NCBI RefSeq assembly: GCF_016097555.1
Contig: NC_054704.1
Coordinates: 44,037,258 to 44,101,257 of the forward strand
From: Gigantopelta aegis
Lineage: Eukaryota; Mollusca; Gastropoda; Neomphalida; Peltospiridae
Direction: 5' to 3'
Length of the DNA stretch: 64,000 bases
Shown here: positions 35,801-48,100 of the stretch, piece by piece
Numbering within the stretch: the stretch's first letter is position 1
Layout: each line of letters starts with the position of its first letter
Notes under the pieces: generated by a model
Databases searched by the model: none
What the model was told of the DNA's origin: nothing
Seen by the model: only the letters and a program-made list of their open reading frames with translations
Program-made: the position numbers and the translations under genes

Positions 35801-38800
35801 GTTTTCATATAAAAAGGAGAACGTAGTACGTTGTAAGTGAAGCTCACGTCTATGTAAGTAACGATCAAGTGGTCTCAAATAAAAAGAACCCTAAGTTATT
35901 TGTTAAAAGTATGTAACATTTTGATGATTTGTTTTCAACCCAGATGCCATTGCCGTGTGATCCAAGCCTAATACTGTGCTATGTGTCTGATTGTGCTCCA
36001 TCATTAGTTCAGGTTTGTACCAAGAATATGTTGGGTGTTTTTAAAGGGACTGGTCTGAGTTTGCTGCCACTGTAAGTTGATTTTCGCCCCATTTTACGAC
36101 GCTACCTTATCGCTAAAATCGCATAGCCCTTCCCAGCATCCATGAACATTGTGTGGTTAGTTTGTTGTTTTTTAAAAAAATAATTTCAGTTTGATTTGGA
36201 AATAACTTTTTTGTGTGTAAATTTAGAAAGCAATCAGCTCAGAATTAAACAACTTGTGGTGGGCCTACATATATAGGCCTACCATAGAAGAAAATGACGT
36301 TCCCTAATGGGAAGAACTATAAGTGCTTAGGCAAAAATAACAACCGTAACATTTTTGTACGACTGACAGCCCAGGCTCGTAGCCAATGGGGTGGGTGGGG
36401 TGTCGGGGGTCGGTCGACCCCCTCTTCCGGTGGTTATGCAACTCGGGCACTTCGCGCCTTACCATAAGCCTAAACGACCCCCCTCAAAAGTCTGGCTACA
36501 GGCCTGCAGCCCATTTACCAAATGATATGTTTACCATCGCCGTACGTTAAAATCAATATTCAGGCTTACAATAAGTCTGTATCGTAATATTGCAATCGTA
36601 CATTAACGCTAAAGAATTCACAGATATTTCTAAAACAAAATATTAAATTTTAACAAAATGATTAAAATTGGAAGTTTAAAACAACGCTAAAGAAAACACT
36701 AATTGGCGAATTTCATTAGGCCCTATATTTCATTCTTTGGTAATATTGTTGCTGAATGAAGTGATTAAAGTTTGACGGTGTTTATCCACCTCATTAGTCA
36801 AGTTCTTCTTATTAAAAATTACTCTTTCTAAATCGTTTCGAGGACATTATGAAAAAGTCGTCTGCTGAACAAACCGACGAAGGGCAATAACTCTGGTTAG
36901 CTTAATATTCAACGAATCATGCTTCCATGCTATTACTTCGTGGTCTTCAGAACGGCATTGTTGGCTATAAATGGAAATACAGTTGTTACTGAGTAATTAT
37001 ATAAAACTGAGGTTTGTTTTCAGTAAGGATTTTAACACTAATATACTGATTGCAGTAACGTGAGGTTTATGTCCATAATCACATTAAAATTGCTTCATCG
37101 AACGCAGGCGCGTCTTCAGGAAATTATATAAACAAAAGGGGGGAGGGGGGGTGGCGAGCAAAATATTTTAGGGAGATTCGAGTAATGCTCCTCTGGAAAA
37201 TATATTTAAGAAAAGAAGAAAATTCGCTTTGAGCAGGGAAGATTCGTCCCCCTAACCCCGCCCCAGAACATGCGCCTGGAACGGTTCTACATTTTAAACT
37301 CAATCCTAAAATCGATCCTAAGTCACGAACGTTGATTGTAGCTATAATACTTCACATTAAATACATTTTCTTGTTTATAATATTAAAAGTACGAAAGCAT
37401 CAATTTCATATTTGTTTTCTGGTTGTCCCAATGTTTGTAGTTGGATAGCTCAAAATTTAACTCCATGTTACTAAAATATTATGATGCGATAGTTGTGAGG
37501 GCATTTACGCGTACACGTAACTGAACGCACGCATACATATATATGAATACACTCAAAAATAATATATATATATATTTATTTTTGCAACGATACAGTCATT
37601 CGTGGATTACCAACCACGGGGATGTAGCTCAGTGGTAGAGCGTTCGCTTTGCATGTGAAAGGCCCCGGGTTCGATACCCGGCATCTCCATCTGGCTTTGT
37701 TTTTTGTGCTTCATTTTATCTATTAATTATTGCAACACACAAATGTTTATTTTTCTATAATATACATATCTTTTTATTGCCACTTTTTTCCATAATATTG
37801 CAAAATTATGTCATTGAAAACTGTTACATTATGGTGACAAACAAATCGTACTATTTTCTGTTATAACGTTACCTTTGTATAAATCCTAGGCAAACAGCTT
37901 CAGGAAACAATAATAACACAACACATTTTTCACCGTAACAGCACCTCTGGCTTAAGGGAGAAAATTCCACGAATAAAAAAAGAGTAAAGTTTGTTTTATT
38001 TAACGACACCACTAGAGCACATTGATTTTTTTTTATCTTATCATCATCGGCTATTGGATGTCGAACATATGGTCATTCTGACACTGTTTTTAGAAGAAAC
38101 CCGCTGTCTCGACATAGGCTATTCTTTTACGACAGACAGCAAGGGATCTTTTAGTTGCGCTTCCCACAGGCAGGATAGCACAAACCGTGGCCTTTGTTGA
38201 ACCAGTTATGGATCACTGGTCGATGCAAGTGGTTTACACCTACCCACTGAGCGGAGCACTCACTCAGGGTTTGGAGTAGGTATCTGGATTAAAAATCTCA
38301 TGCCTCGACTGGGATCCAAACCCAGTACCTACCAGCCTGTAGACCGATGGCCTAACCACGACGCCACCGAGGCCGGTTCCACGAATAAAGTTAAGTTCCC
38401 CAATAGAAATAAAAATGTAAACAAATTCTTTTTTTCTTTTTTCTGTTTTTGAGAATTGGTAGTATTGGTATTGGGCGACAGCTTTCTAATACAGTGCTTC
38501 TTATTATTACTGTAATAGGTTTTTTCTTCAGAAATACAATATGTGCTTTGTAACTGTAGGTATGCATATTAAACAAAAGAATAAAATCACAATTAAAAAT
38601 AAAATGGTAACTGTCAAGCTTAGTGTTGATTGTGAGAGACAAAACCTGCTGCAGTCAGAGAGACTATTCTTACCACTAGTAGCAAAGACTCTTTTGTATA
38701 CACTTTTCAGCAGACAGTACAATATACACAATGACCTTTGGTATACCAGTCGTGTATAGAATGGAAAGTAAAATAATTGGTCCACTGAAAGGTGTCGACC

Positions 38801-39946
38801 CTATGATCCATCGCGCCTCGGTGATGCGCTGTACACATGAGCTACATCTTCCCTCAAATATTACCTCTTTGTTGATTTCCAGGATTTGCGGAGTAACACA
38901 TTTACTGAGGTCAGGTCGCACCCATGATCCCCCAGTCGTTGAGGCAGAGTTGTAAACACACATTCGACTTGCCATACCTGTAAACCAATACAAAATCATA
39001 TTCCTATTAAAAGGGGTTAATCCCAAGTTTGATGCAATGTCTTAACAACTACAGCAAACTCAGTTCAGTCAAAAATACCATGTAATAATAATAAAAAATG
39101 AACACTACAGTCCAACTTGTGTTAAGAAGTCACCTAAGTTTGGTTAACGGAGTATGTATTATAATAGTATTTGAACTCTATAATCGGCCTCGGTGGTGTC
39201 ATGAATAAGCCATCGGACATAAGGCGGTAGGTACAGGGTTCGCAGCCTAGTACCAGCTCCCACCCACAGCAGGTTTTAACGACTCAATGGGTAGGTGTAA
39301 GGCCACTACGCTCTCTTCTCTCTCACTAACCACCAACACCTAACTCACTGTCCTGAACAGATAGCCCAGACAGCTGAGGTGTGTGCCCAGGACAGCGTGC
39401 TTGAACCTTAATTGGATATAAGCACGAAAATAAGTTGAAATGAAATGAACTCGATGTTCATGATTATATCCAATTACGGTTCCAGAGCATTTTATGGCCT
39501 CAGTACATCTAAGCAGCTACTTGGAGTGTCTGTCCAAAATATGAATCAATGGCTAGTTGTTAGTAAGCATTTGATGTCCACGTTAAGCCATGTGAGCTCA
39601 GTCTGGATGAGAGTCGGAACTGGGATGCGAACCCAGCACCTGCCAATGTTAAGGTCGATGGCTAAACCACTATACCATCAATGGTGAATGATGGTGTATT
39701 AGAAGGAGCTAATTAATATAGACCAGGGTGTACTAAAATGCATGTAGATAATTTTGGTGGAAAACGTAAGGTGGTCTCTTTAGAGTTAGGACAATCGGCT
39801 AATTAACTGATATGGCCGCTTACACAGGTCTGACTAATGTTATAATAAGTGACTACATTTCTACACAGAATGTAGTCTCAAATAATTTATACTTACGTGT
39901 GTGTGCGCGCGTGCGTGCGTGCGTGTGTTTGGGGGGGGGGGGGGGA

Positions 39947-39982
<36 letters not shown>

Positions 39983-42033
39983 AAACTGATTGGGAAACGA
40001 TGTTTAGTTCATTCCTCATTCCTGGTTAAACACTTCTATCGAAATACGATATTACACACTTTCCTAGGTAGCTATATAGGGACAGAAACCACCATATTAT
40101 TAAAATGCATGAACATACATAAACGACTACATTATTTACCCATAATTCCTGGTGGACACTGCTGTACATCTTCGTGATTGGCCAGTGTGTCTGACCACGT
40201 GATACCGCTACCAAACACAACATCTGTATCTGATAAACAATGTGCCGAATCTGCAGAAATAAGAGTTTGAACATTAAACATAATATTATGTGTAGATGTA
40301 CAACTCGTACTTGCCTAAACCAGTACGTTAATTGCGAATTTCATGGTTTTAATGATATGCGAAACTTGGATTTGTGTCGATCTGCCTGAACTTGAAAACA
40401 ACAGTCCACGGGACAGACAACCAGATTTGAAATATTGTAGAAAAGTTAAACGTTTTATATTTCTCATGATGCTTAACATCATAGTCTCTATTTTATTTTG
40501 CTGCTCTTTCACAATTCGCAGCTTTGGCCTATATTTTGAAGGTCAAAAGAAGGTAATTGAATCTGAATAATTATAATATTTATTATCCATTAAAGGCTTT
40601 TGTAGGAGATATCGCTGGACTATAACTTGATTGGTAAAATTTTAATCACAAGACAATATTTTGTTACGTCACTGTGTTTGTTTCAGCGCTAAACCTATCA
40701 TTAGTGACATCAAGCCACTGCCGTTCTGCTAGTTAACGAGTCTACCGCTGCCAAATATAGTGATATTCAACCCACATTACTGACATTGTTTACAACTGTC
40801 GCAAATGAAAAGAATGATAATGGATGATAAAAAGAATACCCCGTCGTGTCTTGTGATATCATAATTTATCAGCACTCGTTGATAAATTATGATATCACAA
40901 GACACTCGGGGAGTATCCTCTATTTATGCTGTAAACTACATGTATCACCGTTCGTTTAATCCCTTCAACCAATATAGATCATAATATCACTCTCGTTTAA
41001 AGATTTGTCCATTATGCTAGGTCAACTATCAACTGCCACGACGAAGTTGGTCAACTCGCCATTTCCCCAACTCCCCAATTTACGATGTATGCCCTCAGAC
41101 TAACAACTAATCGGTCGTAGGAGTTGTATACAACAAGTATCGAGTTGTACGAGTGCTAAGATTAACAACTAGACAAAATTACCTTAACTGGCCCTACACA
41201 GGGTTCGTAGCGGTCTTTAAATTCCTTGAAAGTCTTTGAATTTGAAAAAAACTAAAACATTTTTAAGTCTGAAAGTCTTTGAATTGTCTTGAAAAGTCTT
41301 TAAATTCTCACAAATCATAGCCAAAGCAATGATGGTATCTTTTGCAGCTGCATGTAATTGATAGTTTCCAGTTACAAGGTTTAACCTGCCATGATACATG
41401 TAAAAAAGAATTGCCATGGACAGCAATGTAAACGAACTGATTTGGTATTTTTTTTATTGCATTCTGTTGTCTTTGACCGCTGTGTAAAAGTCCTTGAAAG
41501 TCTTTGAAAATGGTAGGTAAAAAATCTTTGAAAGTCTGAATTTGTTTGGTCGTTAAGGCTATGAACCTTGCTAAAGTTTTAATCAGCGTTGAGACAGAAA
41601 ACACTCGGTCTATATACCTTTAAGAATTGTGCACAAGCTTCCTGTGTAATCTGGTGTACACAGGCAGTTAAATCCTGCCCCGTCTGTTGTACAGGTTCCG
41701 CCATGTTGACAAGGTTCCCAGTCACATTTGTTGAAAGGCTGATCGCAGACGTTTCCTTTGAACCCTTTAACACACGAGCAGACGAAGTGCTTGTCGACAT
41801 CAGTACAAGTTCCTCCATTCTCGCATGGCATGGCGCCACAAGTGACTATTTCACACATGTCACCTGTAATTGTAATGAGTAATATGTCGTAGTCGTGGTG
41901 GTAAAGTACCCGATCCAGACGAATAGGGGTGGTGAGTGTGAGGATTATTCTCATTTACCATTATTTCACCTTTTATTCACCGAAACAGGCAACGCAGACT
42001 AGTGGATGACGTTATTCAGGACATATGTATGTA

Positions 42034-42120
<87 letters not shown>

Positions 42121-45100
42121 ACACAGACGGTCAGAGATAATTATTATTATTCTTGTGTTACAAGTATTCAGCGTCTAGTAAATATTTCTATCAAAGTGAA
42201 GATGTTCAAAAACAAATGTCTATTCTTAATGAAAACACCAGAAACTACTAACTTTAAATGCAATGAATAATTTTCAACAGTTTAGCCAGTCTTAACCTCA
42301 AAAAGGATACTTACATTTAGACTCATGTAAAATTATGGACATGATTTAATGCTCCCTACTCACTGACCATCAGTCTAAACAAATATAAAAAATGGACTTC
42401 TGTGAACCTCTTGGAAGAGTCTGCTGCGTTTACCTCCAAATCCTTCAGGACAGATGCATTCGTAGAATCCAACGTTATCCTTACATGTGGCGTTTTCTGG
42501 ACAAGGACTGGACGAACATTCCAGTATCTCGGTCTGACACATACTGCCAGTGTATCCATCCGCGCACATGCATTCAAACGATCCGGGTCTATTCACACAG
42601 GAGGCTCCGTTCTGACAGACGCTGTCATTCAAACACTCATCAATGTCGTCCTGACATAGCATGCCCGTGTATCCCGATATACAAGAACAGTTGAACAAAG
42701 TGCCGTCTGACTCGCAGGCACCATTGTGGTAACACGGCTGAGAGTAACAGGGGTCAAGGTCGATGAGGCGCGCCTCGCAGTTGGTGCCCGTGTATCCATC
42801 CACGCAGATACAGCCGTAACCCCGGCCACTGAGATCCTTCCCATCCACACAGGTTGAGGTACTCTCGTTTCTGCAGAATGTTTTACAAGTGAAGGATACT
42901 AAAATGCAGAAGGACATACAGAATATTAAAATAATGAATTATAGGATAGTATAAAGAAAAATGAAATGATACTCAAAGAACAATGGGTATTACAATAGAA
43001 AAGAAAACAGGGCAATAAAATATGAAATCATAGAATAGTACATGTATTATAAAGAATAAAAAATATATATTCATGATACTGAAACAGAATATAATATAAA
43101 ATAAATAAAAAAAGCAGAATAATAAATAAATAGATTAATAAATAGACAGATTCGCAGATCAATAGATGATGATGTTGATTATATTAGTGGTGGTGGTGGT
43201 GGTGATAATGATGATGATAATGATAATGAACATCTTGCCTTCGTGTGCTATTTCCAATTTTCCTCCCCATGGCTTATCGTCTTCTTCAACTTTGTATATG
43301 AGTTCCAAATCCCTATGTGAAAACGCCAGATAGTTTGTTAGGCAGATGTTGTACTGCATCGATGTGGCCAATTCCCGCACCTAAATAACAGATACAACTA
43401 TAATTAAGGCGTTTGTTTTAACGACAATGCTAAATAGCCATACACTATTGATTGTTTTCCCCCGTCCCAAAATCAGCGCCCCTAGACCGGTATATTAGAG
43501 GCCTTGGTATATGCCGTGCCCGTGGGAAGTGCATATAAAAGATCTCATGCTGCTGATAGAAAAATCCCCTGCCCGCTAACGACACTGGATGCTGGTGATC
43601 TCTTGCACTTGACAGCGCGGGCGGTCCCTCCTCCCGCCCACCCAAACGATGTCCTGTCCTGGATGGAGGAGCCGGCTTGGGCCGACACCTGCGCCCATGA
43701 CAGGCGTGCGCTACAACAGCTTATTCTGAATATGCACGTTAAGCCCTATAACCTGACCTAATAGAAAAATGTGGTAGGTTTCCTCCGAAGACCACGTGCT
43801 AGAATTACCAAATGTTTGACATCCAATAGCCGATGATTAATTAATCAACGTGCTCTGGTGGTGTCATTAAACAAACCAAATTTACCTTTAACTCCCGCTC
43901 TTCTCCCTGTTGTGCTAATAGTATATATAGAAGAGACCTCATGTTGGTAAAACTGTTTTTTCTCTCTCCGAATCTTTGCACACAATACCTCACATTGTTT
44001 CTCTTTCTATTTCTACACTACCTACCATGATATCTTGTCTTTGAAGAGGAAAGCAATGGAATCACCAGTCGGAGGACAATTAGCTAAGTAAAGCACGAGG
44101 GATAAAGCTATGATTTAAGAAAGGTTGTTACTGCTCAGTATTTCTGTCAGAAACTTAATGGGCTGAATTTACAAAGCCTGTTTTTGACATATACGTGTGT
44201 GTGACCGTACAGGCTCTTAATTTCTTTTCGCCTGTGGCGATATTAATTGTTTTAGAGGACCGTGAGCAGTTCCAAATTGCACTTAAGCCCAGATGGACAA
44301 CTTGTTACGTGATACCTTTGCGCGACGGTCATCGAGCTGTACTTCTAATACACACCCAGCCCAGGTGCGGAGCCATGTGGCCAGTAGTTACGTAATATCT
44401 CCGGTAGTGCTGTTTATGGCCAGGGGATTGCTCGCGGAATGGCGTCAGCCAGTCTGACGATCAGAGAAAAATATGCCGGCGTGGTGGTTGTGGAAAATCC
44501 ACATGATACGCGAGGTACCGCCTTGTACCCCCAGGCGATATTCGCTGTCTCTGAGAGTTTTGAATAAATAGCTAGGGTTTTAGAGATATCGAGGAGAACC
44601 AAAAAGGAAGGCTTCCTGGGAACGTTAGTCCGTTTGGACTTTGGTAAATATATTATTTCTGCTCTTTTGTATAACCTTGATGTGATTGATGTGACTTTAA
44701 ATATTTTAATACTGTATTATACCAATATTCTTTAGACAGTGTCTGCGGTCATCTGACGAAGTAAATCGTAGACTTATTGTTCTAACATTATACGAGTATT
44801 TGGTAATATAAAGCTTAGCCAGTCATCCTAGAGGACCTAGGTAAACTGTAGGTTATTGTCTTTATTGTGATAGGTACCAGTATTAATTCTGTATTACAAG
44901 GTTATTGAATGAGTAGTTAGGGTTAATTAAAAATTAACCAGTTAGGTATAGTGTTGTAATTCCTTTATTAATTAAGTTCCCCTGGAAGCGTTTCTCCATT
45001 ATCGCACGTGTGTGTGTTAGCATTTCTCAATTATCACACGTGTGGGTGTTGTGTCACGGTGAAGTGATTAGCATATTGTGTAAACTAGACACCTAGAGTT

Positions 45101-48100
45101 TAACTAATTAAGTGATCAGTTCTGGGTTGATATTATTGTTGTTATTAATTAACTACTGCGGCAGTACATTTGTCAGCGTAGGTTAATACAGATTCCAAAG
45201 TGTATTGTGTTTTGTTGTGTTTTCTAGTGAACTAAACGTGCTATAATAATATATACTTTATATAAGATCGTATCTCTGATCATACCTAGAGACGAGCCAC
45301 AGCGGGTATAACTGCCTGTTACAGAGAGATCTAATAGATATACAGTTAGGAGAGATATTTGGACAATCGTGTTTTATTCAGTTACGGGTATTATAGGATC
45401 CCCGTGACAGTGTGTAACAGTAACTACATGCATTTGCAATGCTTAAAACATCCACGTTTAAGAAAAACAGGCTTCGTAAATTCGCCCCAAAAGTTCTTCT
45501 TACCACGATAGGAGTGTGATTGCAAGGTGAGAGGTCATTGACGTCTTGACCCAAGCGGACGATCATCATTGCTTTGTTGGAGCTGAGGAACCAGTGACAC
45601 TCCAATCCAGCAGGGGGTGGTTTTGGAAAGTTCGGTAACTCTATCTGTCCTGGGTGGGTAATATTCGTATTACACACACCTTAAAACAATATATGAAAAT
45701 ACAGAAATTAAAAAACCAAAAAAAATCAAAACCCAAACAACGATATCTCTATCATTTTTGCCCAAATTTGAGTGCAGGATGGCACTAGCAACTCAACTCT
45801 GAAGGTAATGTATTGTCCCTCATAGCTGAAAATTATAGCTGCCCTACCCCACCTCCTAGTTTTTATCCTCTTCTATCGCCTGTTGTACACTTGTGAAAAT
45901 GTTGATAGTAATTTATTTTAATTTCATTTCCATACACAGTTTATGGTTCAAGCACCTTGTCCTTGGCATACACTAACCAGGGCTCCGTTCTACGAAGCGA
46001 TTTTAGCGCTAAGATCATCTTTATGGCTTAAACACATAAGGTAGCTATGCACTTAAGGCGGGTGATCTTGGGGCTAAGATTGCTTCATGAAACGGGGGCC
46101 CAGAACATGAGTTAGCGATTAGAACCAGCAATGATGTAACCATTATACCATTAAAGACTATAACGTATTCAATATTTATAAGTCTCTTTTGCTTGAATAG
46201 GGATGGGATCTAAGTCAGTGGAGCGCTAGCGTGATATGCTTAGTTCGTGGAATCGAATCCCCTGGGAAGACTCATAGACTGATATATCAAAGGCCGTGGT
46301 ATGTGATGTTCTCTCAGTGGACAAGTACATATAAAATATCCGTAGCTTCTAATGGCAAAATGCATCCAGTTTACTCTGAAGACTATGTCAGAATTATCAA
46401 ATGTTTGATGTCCGTTAGTTAATGATTAATTCATCTATGAACTCTAGCGATGTGCTTAAACAAAACATATTTAAGTTTATCTATTTCTTGAATATGTCTT
46501 ATGACGTACCTGTATAGTTAAGTCTAAATCCAGATCGGTGGGTGCCATCATCAGACACGAAGGCCACTCTCACCCTGTTTGTGATGGAGTCGACGGGGTC
46601 AATAGCAATTCTCTTCCCGCAGCCTTTGAACAGCGAACGATTAGAATCGGTTATCTGTTGATATGGAAATCGATGTCTATTTAATTAAGGTCTGTTGGTG
46701 GAGGAGGTGGGACAGATAAATAATTATCAACATTTTCATCATAGGCGTTTGGGCTCCCGATTTTCTAGGGTAGTCCAAGAAGGCTGGCTTTTGCCCGAAT
46801 TAAACGAAAGTGCCCGAATCTGCATAACAGCATCTATTCCTATTAGCATTACTGCCTAACACCTATATAGCATTGCAAGCGAATTTTTTTTTTACATGGA
46901 TTACATACAACTAATTTTTATGGTAGAATTATGGAAATACATGGCAAAAGGATCTCCGGTTAGCACAGTTTGCCCGAATATCTCTATCATTTTTGCCCGT
47001 ATTTGAGTGCAGTATGGCACTGGCAACTCAACTCTGAAGGTAATGTATTGTCCCTGATAGCTGGAAATCATAGCTGCCCTGCCCCACCTCCCAGTTTTTG
47101 TTCTTTTCTGTCGCCTGTTGTACACTTGTGAAAATGTTGATAGTAATTGACACACACTCTGATGTTTAAAACGCGAAGCCTTCCCGACTACTATTATGGA
47201 TTAGCTGGAAATGACATTTCATATACACATTAGCACACACAGGATAACATACAGCATGGCCCACATCAGCTGTGGAGCACTAAATGAAATGGCAAAACCT
47301 GTACTTGTATATGTACTGAGAGTGATTGATCCTACGACCCATCGGACCTCATTCATGTGCTGACCAGTGGTGTAGCGCTAGCTTGATGCGCGGTCGGTTT
47401 GGGATCGATCCCCGTCGGTGGGCTCACTGGGCTATTTCTCGTTCCAACCAGTGCACCACGACTGGTATATCAAAGGCCGTGATATGTGTTATCCTGTCTG
47501 TTGGATGGTGCATATAAAAGATCCCTTGCTACTAATGAAAAAAAATGTCGCTGGTTTCTAAGACCATGTCAAAATTACCACATGTCTGACATCCACTAGC
47601 CAATGATTAATAAATCAATGTGCTTTAGTGGTGTCGTTAAACAAAAAAAAACTTTAACTTTTCATTCGTGTGCTCTACAACGTATTTCATGAATAATTAG
47701 CATACTTCGTATCTCATGGCAAGTTAATACAATTACACCTTGGAAAGCCAATGCTATATAATTTGTCCAAATGATTTATAAATATATACATCTTATTAAA
47801 TTTTGTAACTATATCAGTTAATACATTTAGCAAAGATGTGAATGAATGTCGTACCGATACACTGTCAAATTCGCATTTTGTGTCACCGTTGGGTCCATTG
47901 TTCTGCTTGTATCCTGGTTCGATGTCAAAAGTTTCAAAGGTCAAACGTATTGTACTTCCGCTCCCCACTTTAATGAGCCATGTACAGTTCTGGTTATTAG
48001 GGTAAGAACTGTTTTCAAATCCTGGGCTCGTAATACTTCCGGTCCAATCTGTTAACACGATTGGCTGATCACCAAGGTCACATTCGGCCACGGAAAACGC

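Noticed and set aside
42392-42694. Plus-strand frames opposite exon 6
   Set aside because: They are antisense shadows of the EGF modules.
42434-42870. Shorter version of receptor exon 6 using the acceptor at 42872-42871
   Set aside because: It would remove the first two cysteines of EGF1 and force a weak GTTCAT donor on exon 5.
43504-43761. 85-codon plus-strand frame with AVPPPAHPNDVLSWMEEP
   Set aside because: It lies inside the type E SINE and recurs in the copy near 54 kb, so it is repeat sequence.
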